Position numbers and translations under genes: made by a program. From NCBI GenBank assembly GCA_014898415.1, contig RCTD01000005.1, positions 992,001 through 1,056,000 on the forward strand: 64,000 nt of DNA, written 5' to 3'. Numbering within the stretch: the first letter of the stretch is position 1; the number at the start of each line of letters is the position of its first letter. The notes beneath the pieces were generated by a model. The model ran no database searches and was not told the DNA's origin. It saw only the letters and a program-made list of their open reading frames with translations. This DNA is from Stromatinia cepivora (lineage: Eukaryota > Ascomycota > Leotiomycetes > Helotiales > Sclerotiniaceae). Below, piece after piece: positions 1 to 13,400 of the stretch.

Positions 1-3000
1 ATTTTTAATTATTTTCTAAAAAATCTCTTTTGAGCTTATTTCTTTTCAATTGGAGTATCGATATTGATAATAAGAATATATATAGAATCATAAAGCTTTC
101 AGGGATGTTTACAAGTGGATCGAATCATTAATTGATCAAGTATACTTTATGGAGTTATTCATTCTTAATCAGAGTATTATAGTTCTTTTATTCAAAACAA
201 TCATCAATGTATTCAAAAAGAAGTTTGTATTTATAATAACTATTACCAAGTTTGTAGTATTACAAGAATATCGATCTATTTTAGTGCAAGTTTCGCTTGA
301 TAGAATCGATTCTGTTAAATGGTATAGGGATTGGATTATAGTCTATACCAAAGCTTTTGTATATAAAATCACTGAGGTACAAAATAAAGTTGTTATCAAT
401 ACTTTTCTACAAATTGTTAATACTAGGATACTTCTAATTTGGGTAAATATTATGATTATATAGATCGAAATGAACAATCAGTTTGGATTATCCAATCTCT
501 CATTCAAACAATTTGGAGATGTTTTTGAAGAATTAATCTTCTAGAATTCTATTTCCCTAAAAATTAAAAAAGGAGTATATTCTATATTTATCTTTTTTCA
601 AAATAATAAAAGATCTAAAAAAAATAAGAAGAATATTAATTCTAAAAATAATTAGGGGATTAAAAAGATTTGGGAATGTTTTTATAGAATCGAATCTGAA
701 TAGAATAATGGAATTGATTATAGCTATACTGTATACAATTACAAAGCCATAGAGTTAACACTTACCGAAAAGATCAATCCATTGCTCAAAAAGGTATTCA
801 ACGAAAACGAACTATAAGCAATTAGGGATCGAGTAAGATCGTATTTATAGAAGCAATTTCATCCTGATTGGATCAAAAGGAAATGAATGAAAGGTTTTAT
901 TGATCCTTTAGAACCTTCAATCAATGTTACTATCTTGGATATTTGATACAACCAATCAGGGGTATATTCTATAGTAATAAAAGTATACTATCTATTCAAT
1001 AATATTTTACTCGATAATTGTAATGTTATATATATCATAAATAATATATTTTTATTGGATGATTATCGATATCGATTATTCGATCCCAATAATCTTGTAG
1101 AAGTAGGCACTTTCAGTTTTCAAGTCCTAAAACACGGGGTTCGTATTATCAAAAGGATCATTAAAAGAAAAGGTTACCCTAATAATGATCTGATCTTGAA
1201 CGACATAATATTCATCCCTGGTTTTTATATCAATATTGTTTTGGAGATTTGATTAAAGAAAACTGGCCTATAATTTTCAGGATATAATTATACTCTTCGT
1301 AAAGGAGATCATATAAATAGTATAATAATTGCTTAATGTATTCGTACTGAAAATCTTGTATTCTTAGAATACAAATTGTTTTTTATTTATTCGAGTATTT
1401 TTTTATCTATTCCTGTGAACAACCCTTCTATAATGTACCCAACAATAAACAGAAAAATAAACAAAGCATTCCATCGTTCTTGCGATCCATCTTTCCCAAG
1501 AGAAGATACGAATGAAATGTAGTATAAATACTCTAGGCATCTGGAAAAGAAAGCTTTTGAACATTTAGTATTTGCAATGTAAAATGTCAAAATAAAAGAT
1601 ATTATTCGTTCCAATTGTATCGACTACACTCACATTTATATAAAGCAAATCATTTCTTATGCTTCAAATGATCATCAGTCACCTCAGTCTTTCTACAAAA
1701 TTCAATAAGATCTTTTTGATTTTGACAAAGAATATAACAATATATTATAATTTCTATTGATCAAAGAAATATATTATAACAAAATCTTTTTATATTTAAT
1801 TTATTACAAAATATATGATAAAGTATTTGCAATCATTCAAAACTTTGTAGTCTGGGTTTATTGTAAGTACGACTTAATGATTGTAATGATCAAATAAAAT
1901 AATGATATATTTATCATTGGAGTTATGAAAGCAATATTATTTGAAAAATAAATCAAGCAAAAAGGTATCGAATTTAAACTATTTTTATCTTATATATATA
2001 AATCTAATAAAGGATTAGAATGTGTAGGATAAGAAATAATCACAAAACAGATAAAAATACAGATTATAATAGATTTATCGAACAAATTATAAATGGAAAT
2101 GATGCAAATTGTTACTTACCTATATAATATAAATCCTTTGAAAGCCAAATCCTTCAAATCGTCTAATAAAATGTTCGATATATAATTCTATGATTATTTT
2201 CACAAAGATAATCTTCTATTCGCAAAGAAAATATCTAACAATTTCTGTTCTAATTGAAATAGAATCTATAGGTATAGATACCGAATTTACCCTTTAAATA
2301 AAAACAGAGAAACTGGAATTAATAGGAAATAATACAAAACCAATCCTTGAATATATATTGAGTATTTAATAGATTATATTTTAGGTATACTGATCTATTG
2401 TATATGGATATTCAAGTTCGATAAAGTTATTATTATTCGAAATGTAATGTTTAATAAGGAATTCATTTATTGTATGGATTCTATCAATCGAATGATCGAT
2501 ATTTATATTACAGAAAAGTTTAAGCAGTTTGCTAGAGTCTTTGATCTATAAGATTATATCGAATTGGATGGGATGATTATTTAAAATGAGGATAATTATG
2601 AGGACTTCATTCATCTATTTATTTTCATAAATCGAAAAGTCCTTGATTCATTTATTAAGTGTATTTCAGATCTATTATTTACAAACGAATTGGTTTTAGG
2701 GGTAGATGTAGATTTGGGGGGTGATAATGGGAATAAAGAAATCGATTTAGAATTATCCAATCCATTTAATCTTTTAGGTAATAAGGATAAGATATATAAT
2801 GAAGATATATAAGTGTTGGTCGATCTTTCTATTAAAGAAATTAAAGAAGCTGATTCTTTTATTGAAGAGTAATCATATTTCATAGATAAAGATGTTAATA
2901 TTGTTTAAAGAGATACCTATAACAATAATATGGATCCCGATTTCATTGAACATATTGATATAGGGAATATGAAGTATAAGCCTATTAATTGTATTATCGA

Positions 3001-5165
3001 AGTTTTTTGCAATATATATAAAAATAACCCAGAAACCATTTCAATTGATTAACTTCAACATTCTAAAAGGAAATATATATACTGGAATGATCAATCAAAG
3101 TATTCTATAAAGGAAATCTAATCATTATAAAGACTACCACACCCTATATATTCATCTAATCGATTTATAAAGGATTCGTGGATTCATGATTTCGAATAGA
3201 TGCCTAAAAGAGTTCATATTATAAGGATTGAAATACCCAGGGTTTAAATCAATCCGTTTGAATTTCAATCATACAATTACCATTTGGAATCATCTCTCTT
3301 TCGGGAGTCATCTGACTCTCGCATCCCAAAACAACCAATACACACACGAAGGCAATTGTGTATACAACAATGCCATCAAGGAAACGATCCCAACGCTGGA
3401 TCTTATATAGGAATTATTATATTTTAAAGGATAGGTTCAATAGAATTACTTCGTTTAAACAACTTTCATTCTACATTTTGATTTGATTAATAAGGAATGG
3501 ATGATATAAAGAAGTGTTCTCAATTTGTAATAGTTTATAGTATGATTATTGCTGGAATTGAAGTAAAATCATTATTATCTTTTATTTGGTCTATGATCAA
3601 TAGATTACAGGTAATACCATTTTTTCGAATTCATATATTTACAATTTCAAAATTACTTTGTTTTTATTACCAATTAGAAGATCATCAAATGGGATATTGG
3701 TTCAAATAGGATTGCGATCTTGAGATTAATAACTTTAAGGCTAGGAAAACCTGGCGTGAAATCGATTCTGGATCGGAATCTTCAAAACCGATCCTTTTTT
3801 AATGGATGTTTACATATAAATATAATGATCAAAGTTTAATTATTCGTTATTATTTATATTTAGTAATATAAAGAGATCTCCAGATTAAGAGTATTATTGA
3901 GACTACTTATGCTGTTATATTAGTAGGCCGATTATTCTGAATTGTAATGGCAATTGTTGCTAAATATGATTTCGAAATAAAGTAATACGATGTAATCAAT
4001 ACTTTCATCAATGCTCTGTATAATCTTTTCGGTACTTTAGTTATATACTATTTATCTAATGGATACAAAATCCCAAACAAAAATGTTATAATCGATCGAG
4101 CTTTATATAATCTATAAGATTCTCTAATTATATGATTTAGAGATTTCATTCGGACGTTTGAGAAATTAGAATTGGTATAATGTAAAAAGGAATTATGTTT
4201 ATATATTAATTTAGAGCACATTATTATAATTCTTTTCTTTGTAAACGATGTTCAGATTATTTATTATAAGAAAAACGAATCAGTTATTACAAAAATCACC
4301 AAAGGAATCAAAGTTGTATATAAACTACGAGATCTGGGAAATATTAAATAGTTTTTAAATATATATATATTCTGTAATCGATTCAAGAAAAAGTTATGGT
4401 TAATTTATGATATATATATTGAAAAGATTACTAAGAAATTCAAAACAACAAATGGGATAGTAAGCATATCGTTCTTGATAATAGTATTTCGGAAAAATCA
4501 GGGTCAAACTTCTGTATATATTATAAAAATGTATCAAGAGAAAGTGGGTTCAGTATTATATATTGCAATCATTATAAAAGCGGATATATCATTCGCTGTT
4601 TTGCAATTGAGCTACTATTTGATCAACTCATCGAGCGATTATATAAAAGCTGTTGATCATTGTTTATAATATCTATAGAATACAAGGTATCTTATGATCC
4701 AATATAATGGTGATCAAATATCACAATTTTTCGTCTTTTCAGATATTTCTTTTGTGGATGATTTAGATATTCATCGATCATTTTAAGGGTATATTATATC
4801 CCTTTTTGATGGTTTAATTGTATAGAAAACATTCAAGTAAGACATTGTAACCATCTCGATTACCGAAGCAAAGCTTTTCGGAGTTGAATATATATCAAAA
4901 GAAATTATGGCAATCTTATATTTCTTAAAAGAGATTGATCTAGCAATGAAAAAGTTTATAATGATTTTCTGCGATAATCAGCAAGTAATTAAATTGGTGA
5001 TTGGTGAGAACGAATAGATCATTACGAAACTATATTATATCAATATCCAAAATATATGGTTATGTCAAGAATATTCAAAAGGGAATTTTTATGTAATTTA
5101 TCTATCAATCATCGATATGATTATTGATAGGCTTATCAAGAACCTTATAAGACAAAAGTTCAAAC
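1..5165 (+). pseudogene. gag-pol relic of copia copy A
   Basis: Conceptual translation across stops gives recognisable copia blocks. There is a gag-like stretch to about 950, and a protease end with the family's PGF-I-N-I block near 1200-1250. A pre-integrase KKAFEHLVF block lies near 1540-1570, followed by the integrase core to about 2400. RT follows at about 3.85-4.45 kb, with YDVINTFINA near 3990 and FVND (normally YVDD) near 4235. RNase H runs to about 5160. Many stops fall at former Gln or Trp codons, as RIP produces. No frame longer than about 100 codons survives, so no protein can be made. Confidence 0.88.
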
Positions 5166-6330
5166 ATTTCTGATCCCTTCTTAATCTATAAAATATGAGT
5201 AATAAAATCATAAAACTTGAATAACAATAATCATAGAATTTAAATAACGATAATCTAGAGTTTGTATTTCTTCCCTTTAATATGAATAGAATAAGTTTTA
5301 TTTGGTATTCTAGATTATTATACTTTTCCATAACGTACTCCAATTCGTATATTTTATATTTATCGGGAAACAAAGAATAATTAAGATTAATCACTTCTTC
5401 ATTTTTCACCTTCCTATCCTCAAAGAAAAATAAACTTTTTTCTAAATTCAATAATTTAAAGTTCAAATAAAAAAGCCTTTAGATTATCCACAATAGTTAA
5501 AGAATGAGAAACAATTAGAACAACCGGAACTATTAGTACCATCGATACTATAAGAGTTAAAGGACTATCCCTCCTTTCTTTTTTCTTTGGATATACTACC
5601 CACTCTTTCCTTTTCTTTTTTTTCATTATTCTTTCTTTTTCATTTTCATTATTGTTTTCCGAAATCATAATATACTTCTTCCGTTTAGCCTTTCGAGGAT
5701 TCCGATGAGTAATACAATGAGGAAAGGGGGAACGACGATGCGGGGACGAAAGAACAACTTCTTTTTTCTCTTTGATCTTCAATATCACCTTTATTGCAAT
5801 TCTGTATCTCTGTTTGGATTATACAATCAATGATCAGTATATTATAAAGATAGGGGATAAACGAAGAACTTATTTTCGAATTTTACTGATAAATGGTGAT
5901 ATAATAATCTACTAAAGGATGGAGGAAAGCCGGCAAAGGAGCATATGAATGAGTATCACAATTCCAATACCGATGATTATTCAGTTTGAAAGAATCAACA
6001 AAGTATTCGCTGTGGAAATTATATCTTTCAGCAATTAACGATTTTATATATCGAATGCATAAATGATTATTCCTTTCCCTACAACTCCCCTTATCTCTTA
6101 TTTTGGTTGAAGAATTAGTAACTTTCGATGATCTTTTTTCTCTCTTTTCTTCATCTGATTCATCATCCGAAAAACCCGACATCGAAGAATCGAATGGATT
6201 ATTGTTATCAGATGAAGAAATATTTTTTCTTTTCTTTTTTTCATCGAGTAATCTTTATTTCGATAACTACAAATATAGGATTAGTAAAACCTTTCAATTA
6301 TATGATAAGATTCAAGAATGAAACCTATCT
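5098..6330 (-). pseudogene. antisense reading-frame relic in the 3' region of copia A
   Basis: Between the end of pol and the 3' LTR, the minus strand holds three adjacent open segments (about 6182-5883, 5788-5456 and 5466-5098). The first starts with a Ser/Asp/Glu/Lys-rich stretch followed by an aromatic, His/Tyr-rich part containing NHRYWNCDTHSYAP. The second is very Lys/Arg-rich, then has a hydrophobic stretch of about 24 residues that could span a membrane. The third is a charged, leucine-rich tail. Copy B keeps the same frames (15704-16761). I do not recognise the product. It could be an accessory or env-like antisense ORF, or captured host sequence. Confidence 0.5.
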
Positions 6331-7101
6331 TCAAATTATTATCTGAATTTATAACTAACAATTGATTATGATGAGTAGCAGTTCCTTTGATAGGGGGGAG
6401 CGGTTTCTGAAATAAATGATGGTGTGTCATTTTAGAAACAGATTTAGTTAAGTTATGCTTCCAAAGATCGATATCTTGGTTCGTTATCTGTGTTGGATTT
6501 ATTAATTCTTTTTATTCGACTTATTGATTCTTTGAAGAAATATTGGAATCTTTTTTTGTATTCGATTCTTTCAAAGTTTTCTTTTCAGCTGTTGTTTGTT
6601 TAGTACGATTAAGATTCGTTTGTTTAGTTTTTTAGACCCCGAAATTTTAGGTATGATAATGATCAATAAAAACTTGATTAAGACAAAAACGAGAATGCGA
6701 AGAGGGGATCTATATATTTTTAAAAAATTCATTTATTTTATTTCGTTATCGTGATCAATATACTGTAGTCTAATAACTATATACATTTTCAATTGCTATA
6801 TTGTAGGATCGATCAATCATTTATATTCTCCCAACGGAAAACTTTCTTTTTATTGTTCAAAATCTTGATTTTGAAGAATATCGTAGGTAGCAAGCCGAAG
6901 ACCAAAAGAAATTTGCGATTTATATATACTCAAATTCTTTTCTATTCTAAGGGTACCAGAATCATTTCAGGTTTATATATTACATCAATCTTTGATTGAC
7001 ATTTGCTTATAATCGTCTTGTATATTTATTTACGAATCATATGAATTATTACTTTCTATACCTTTCCATTTGTATCAGATCGCCTTCCGATCTGGGGGGT
7101 A

Positions 7102-7410
7102 TGTTACAGAAAGCTTTACAATCCCCTGTATCTTATGAAGGATCAAAGTGTATACTTTCCAATCGGAATGAAGGATCTACTAGCCCTTATCAATTCATTA
7201 ATTGATAAGGTGATCCTGATATATTAATAAATAAAGATCTAATTTAATTAAGATGTATATCAGCTAGATAACCACTCATTTGTTCTATATATACAGCTCT
7301 TGATTCATATAATCAAGGGCAAATCATTCAATTCTTTTACTTTACCAATCACGTATACCACCTATTCAACGATCCCTGAAAGTGCTGTGTAATCATACTA
7401 TCCCGTGATA
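7102..7410 (+). repeat. 3' LTR of copia copy A (309 bp)
   Basis: It matches the two 309 bp LTRs of copy B along its length, starting TGTTACAG and ending CCCGTGATA. It is preceded by a purine run GGGGGG (polypurine tract). The unmutated ends were probably TGTCACGG/CCGTGACA, an 8 bp inverted repeat; the terminal CA now reads TA, as RIP would cause. Confidence 0.9.
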
Positions 7411-9638
7411 AATGGTTATAAATTTGAAAGAGGAGAATCGATAATTGAAAGTTATGGTAACGATAAGCTTTACAATAATGCAATTTCCTTTTGAACTCCA
7501 AATGATATTTATATAGGCATTTAGGTTAATAATAGTACCTAGGATTCCCTTTATTCCTTTAATCGAAACCCAGGGACCTTTATTTAAGCAAACTCGAAGA
7601 TCCTGAAATCAAAAAAAGAAAACTTTAATTAAACAATTTGATTATCTAAGGCCTTCCAATAATTCTCCTTTCTTTTCAGGAAATGATAATTTATTTAATA
7701 ATTAGGGATTCCTTTATTCAAGAAATCGATCTAATTAATTAAGATTGTATTTCTATATTAATTATAGTTCACAATGAGATATATATATATCAAAATCTAT
7801 AAATCTTATTATTAAATTTAACAATAATATTGAATCTAAAATTAGTTTGTAGTAATTATTGATTATAGAATAATTCGAACTATATATTATATTATTTAAA
7901 AATAAGATACAATGTTGTATATATATAATCGATCAAATCGAATCGAAAGTACAAGTATATTATTATATTCTTTATATACAAGTATTTCGATTTATAATAT
8001 TCGAATTGATTGAATAATTTATAACGATTTATTGGAATCTGGTTGAAATTGATAATGTTTGTTTTCAATATAAAATATAGATTATATTTAATATAATTCG
8101 ATATAGCAATTTCCTAAAATGATATAGGAAGTTTAGATTATTTATTATTTAAATAAAGATTATCAATAATAAAATCTTATTCAAGGATTTCGAATAAAAG
8201 ATTTCCGATTTTCTTTTGTAAATGATAATAATACTTATCAAAGATTACAAGACTATAAAAGAATTTGCGAATATACTTATTAAAATAAATCAAAATAAAA
8301 TTTCATTATAAAAACGAAATTGATATTATATTAAACAAAAAGCTCTTATAACTATTCACAAATCAACAACTATTACAAATTCCTTACAATCCTTTCGAAA
8401 CTCTAATAATTTCAATTTTGAAACCTTTACATTCCTAAAACTGTTTTCATTCTGGAATACCCTTTCCAAATACATCAGCCCCATTATATCCAATAACTAT
8501 TCGAACTTCAAACACTCGTTATCTTTTTTTTCTCCTAAAGCAGTATATATATCAATATTTTGTATCGATAATCTCAATGAAATCGAAATAATACAAAAAG
8601 AAATAAAAGAATTCGAAAAATATCAGGATACTGAAGAAGACTTCAATCTAAAAGTTATAATTAAAATTATATAGAATACCTATTTAGAAAAAAAAACATT
8701 TAAAATCAAATACTTAGATTTTGTTTTTATTCTAAATATTATATGGGATATAAGATTTCTTGATTTATCAAAACTTATAAGAAAAAAAGTATTCACCCTT
8801 CCTTACAACTTTTCGAAAAATAATTATACTTATCAATCAAAAATACTTATTGATTTTAAAGCAAATAGATTCACTTTTATTAATACTATATTCTTTACTT
8901 ATTTATTTCCTATATTTAAATCAAGAATTATATTATTTGAAATTTCAATTGAAATTAAAAGATATAATAATATATAAAACTATATCATTATTCATTTCAT
9001 ATTCCTTAATTTAATAATCGATAATTGTAAACAATCTTTTATCCCTTTCTTTATTACTGAATTAAAAAATTATAATATTATTTTAAATAGATTTTGATTA
9101 TTAAAGATTCGAGCGAAATTCGATTACTTCAATCGATGTTTCGAATAATCTAAAAAGAGATTCTGTATTATTTTCTATTCAAATAATCTCTTTATTATTC
9201 AATTATTCTTTTACAAATGGAAAATCAATTGATTAATCTAATAAAATACTAATCGACGAAATAACCAATTTAAAGAATATTAAAATCGAAAAGATTTATA
9301 ATTGAATAAATCAATTATAATTAATAATATACAATAAAAACCTTCAAATATAAATACAATATAGATTCTTATTGAAAAAAAAGAAACTCTAATTCCTTTC
9401 AAATTCAATCCATTTCCTTTCCAATCAACTACACCATTATTACAGATCTATAAATGTTTCCTTTGTATATCATTCGAGGTTTTTGATTTATACACATTCA
9501 AACCCAATAAATTCCAATTAAAATACAAAAAAGATAAACAAATTGAATTCTTTATCATTACTTTGAAAGAATTCGATAACAAATGATATATAAAAGAAAA
9601 AGTATTAATTGCCCTAATCGAATTCAAGAATACAAAAG
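7411..9638 (+). mobile_element. Ty3/gypsy element copy 1, left segment (between copia A and copia B)
   Basis: Homologous end to end with 26068-28317 of gypsy copy 2. It is flanked on the left by copia A and on the right by copia B, whose target duplication AAAAG lies at 9634-9638. The element's 5' LTR and first ~410 internal bases must lie left of the window, beyond copia A. The segment carries a poorly conserved gag-like region and the protease. AT-rich, with stops in all frames. Confidence 0.88.
8340..9140 (+). pseudogene. gypsy copy 1 gag C-terminus/protease relic
   Basis: Translation from about 8340 gives a charged pre-protease segment. Near 8850-8890 it gives an aspartic protease block reading LID followed by KANRFTFIN, where families of this type have L-I-D-S-G-A. 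A later I-I-L block near 9070-9090 fits the second protease strand. In-frame TAG/TAA codons interrupt it. The same block survives in copy 2 at about 27,500-27,760. Confidence 0.65.
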
Positions 9639-9947
9639 TGTCACGGAAAGCCCCGCAATCCCCTGTATCTTATAAAGGATCAAAGCGTATGCTTTCCAAT
9701 CGGAATGAAGGATCTACTAGCCCTTACCAATCCATCAATTGATAAGGTGATCCTGATATACTAATAAACAAAGATCTAGCCTAATTAAGATGCATATCGG
9801 CTAGATAACCACTCATTTGTTCTATATATACAGTTCTTGATTCATATAATCAAAAACAAATCATTCAATTCTTTCACTCTACCAATCATATATACCATCT
9901 ATTCCCCGATCCCTAAAAGTACTGTATAATCATACTATCCCGTGATA
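9639..9947 (+). repeat. 5' LTR of copia copy B (309 bp)
   Basis: Starts TGTCACGG and ends CCGTGATA, giving a near-perfect terminal inverted repeat. It aligns base for base with 7102-7410 and 17612-17920, with transitions only in most stretches I compared. It is the least mutated of the three LTR copies at its 5' end. Confidence 0.92.
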
Positions 9948-10489
9948 ATTATGAACCCAATAACTCTTAAATCTACACAACTTTTTATCCAATAATTACT
10001 AAATACTCAAAAGATCATTCTTAAAATATTATTTCTATTTTATTTATAATTCAATATTCATATCAATTCAATTACCTTTATTTAATATAACAAAAAATCA
10101 AAATGATCTTCTTTTTACAATCCATATTCAATAACCGGAATAGTATTTATACTTGAAAAATAAATATCAAGTTCAAAAAATCTGGGATTCAATTAATCCA
10201 AAGAACAATCTGTTTGTTTCTATATTAATGATATCCATTCTAAGTTTCGATTTAACAAATGAGCTTATTTGTATTCAAATCGATTAATTCTCAATCAAAC
10301 CATCTGTTTTATTTTCCGCTATCGATCTTCAAGCCAAATATAATCAAAAGAAACAAATTCAATACCAAAAGGAATTCTTGGAATATCTTGTGGCGATCCA
10401 ATCCAAAGAAAATACTAATAGAAATACAAAAATAAAAGATTCTGACAATAATATATCAGGATCCACTCCTAGTAAATCCATTACTTTAT

Positions 10490-13400
10490 TCCCAATCATT
10501 TTCCAAGAAATCTTTTTCGAGCTTGCTTTTCTCCAATTGGAATATCGATATTAATAACAAAAATATATATAGAATCACAAAGCTTTTAGAGACGTGTACA
10601 AATGAATCGAATTATCAATTGATCAAGTATATTTTATAAAACTATCCATTCTCAATCAGGGTATTATAATTCTTCCATTTAAGATAATCATCAATATATT
10701 CAAAAAGAAGCTTGTATCTACAATAATTACTATTAAATTTATAATACTATAAGAATATCAATCTGTTCTAGTATAAACCTTGCTCGGCAGAACTGATTCT
10801 ATCAAATAGTACAGGGATTGGATTATAGCCTATACCAAAGCTTTCGTATATAAGATCACTAAGGTATAAAATGAAATCGCTATTAATATTTTTCTACAAA
10901 TCATTGGTATTAGAATATTTCCAATTTAGGCAAATATTATGATTATACAAATCAAAATGAATAATCAATTTGGATTACTTAATCTTTTATTCAAACAATT
11001 CGAAAACATTTTTGAAGAATTAATCTTCCAGGATTTTATTTCCCCAAAAACTAAAGAAGGAATATATTCTATATTTATCTTTTTTCAAAATAATAAAAAG
11101 TCTAAAAAGAATAAGAAGAATATCAATTCTGAAAACAATCAAAGGATCAAAAAGATCTGGAAATATCCTTGCAGAACCGAATCTGAATAGAACAATAAAA
11201 TTGGTCATAATTATACTACATACAATTATAAAGCCATAAAGTTAACATTCACTGGAAAAATCAATCCATTATTCAAAAGGGTATTCAGCGAAAACAAACT
11301 ACAAGCAATTAAGGATCAAATAAGATTATATTCATAGAAACAATTTCATTTTGATTAAATCAAAAGGAAATGAATAAAAGGTTCTATTGATCCTCCAAAA
11401 CCTTCAATCAATGCTATTATCTTGAATACTCGATATAATCAATTAAAGGTATACTTTATAATAATGAAAATATACTATCTGTTCAATAGTATCTTATTCG
11501 ATAATTATAATATTATATATATTATAAACAATATATCTTTATTAAATGATCATCAATATCGATTATCCGATCCCAATAATTTTGTAGAAGTAAACATTTC
11601 CAGTTTCCAAATCTTAGAATACAGGGTTTGTATTATCAAAAGGATTATCAAAAAAGAAGGTTACCTTAATAATAATCTGATCTTGAACGATATAACATTC
11701 ATCCCTGGTTTTTATATCAATATCATCTCGAAAGTTCGATTGAAGAAAGCCGGCCTATAATTTTCAAAATATAATTGTATTCTTTGTAAAGGAGATTATA
11801 TAAATAGTATAATAATTGTTCAATACATTTATACTGAAAATCTTGTATTCTTAAAATACAAACTACTTTCTATTTATTCGAATATTTTTTTATTTATTCC
11901 TATAAACAATTCTTCTATAATATATTTAATAATGAATAAAAAAATAAATAAAGCATTCTATTATTTTCGCAATCCATTTTTTCCAAAAAAAGATACGAAT
12001 GAAATATAATATAAATACTCTAAGTATTTGAAGAAGAAAGCTTTTGAATATTTAGTATTTATAATACAAAATATCAAAATAAAAGATATCATTCATTTCA
12101 ATTACACTGATTGCACTCATATTTATACAAAGCAAATCATTTTTCGCACTTCAAATGATCACCAATTATTTTAGCCCTTCTACAAAATCCAATAGAATCT
12201 TTTTGATTTCAATAAAGGATATAATAATACATTATAATTCCTACTAATTAAAGAAATATATTATAGCAAAATCTTTTCATATCCTATTTATTGTAAAATA
12301 TATAATGAAGTATTTGTTATTATCCAAAGCTTTGTAATATAGGTTCATTATAAGTATAGTTTAATAATTGTAATAATCAAATAGAATAATGATATATCTA
12401 TTATTGGAATTATAGGAACAATGTTATTTGAGAAATGAATCAAGCAAAAAAATATCGAATTCGAATTATCCTTATCTTATATATATAAATCTAATAAAGG
12501 ATTAGAATATATAAAATAAAAAATAATTATAAAACAAATAAAAATATAGATTATAATAGATTTATTGAACAAATTGTAAATAGAAATAATGCAAATTATT
12601 ATTTATTTATATAATATAAATCCTTTGAAGGTTAAATCCTTCAAATCGTTTAATAAAATATTCAATATATGATTTTGTGATTATCTTTACAAAGATAATC
12701 CCTTATTTGTAAAGAAAATATTTAATGATCTTTGTTCTAATTAGAATGGAATTTATAGATATAAATACCAAGCTTATTTTTTGGATAAAAACAGAGAAAT
12801 TGGAATTAATAGAAAATAGTATAAAACCAATCCTCGAGTATATATTGGATATTTAATGGGCTATATTTCAGGTATACTGATCTATTGTATATGGATACCC
12901 AAATTCGATAAAGTTATTGTTATTCAAAATATAATGTTCAATAAGGAATTCATTTATCGTATAGATTCCATTAATCAAATAATCGATATTTATATCACAA
13001 AAGAGTTTAAACAGTTTGTTAAAATTTTTGATCTATAAGATCATATCGAAATGGACGGAACAATTATTCAAAATGAAAATAATTATAAGGATTTTATTTA
13101 TTTATTTATTTTTATAAATCGAAAAGCCTTTAATTTATTTATCAAGTGTATTTCAAATCTATTGCTTATAAATGAATTGATCTTGGGGGTAAATATAAAT
13201 CTGGAAAATAATGATGGGAATAAAGAAATCGATCTAGGATTATCCAATCCATTTAATCCTTTAGGTGGTGAGGATAAAGTATATAATGAAGATATACAAA
13301 TACTGATCGATTTTTTTATTAAAGAAATTGGAGAAACCAATTCTTTTATTAAAGAATAACTATATTTCGTGAGTAAAGATATTAATGCTGTTTAAAAAGA

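Larger units (their letters stand above)
1..7410 (+). mobile_element. Ty1/copia LTR retrotransposon, copy A (5' end outside window), RIP-degraded
   Basis: This is the 3' nine-tenths of an element whose complete sister (copy B) lies at 9639-17920; window position 1 corresponds to about position 10,490 of B. Order on the plus strand is gag-like, protease, integrase, reverse transcriptase, RNase H, then a 1.9 kb non-pol segment and the 3' LTR. Integrase before RT is diagnostic of Ty1/copia. Every frame is broken by TAA/TAG stops. The element ends at 7410; the next bases, AATGG (7411-7415), match AATGA at the uninterrupted position of gypsy copy 2 (26068-26072). It therefore inserted inside gypsy copy 1, but its left target duplication is outside the window. 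Confidence 0.9.
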
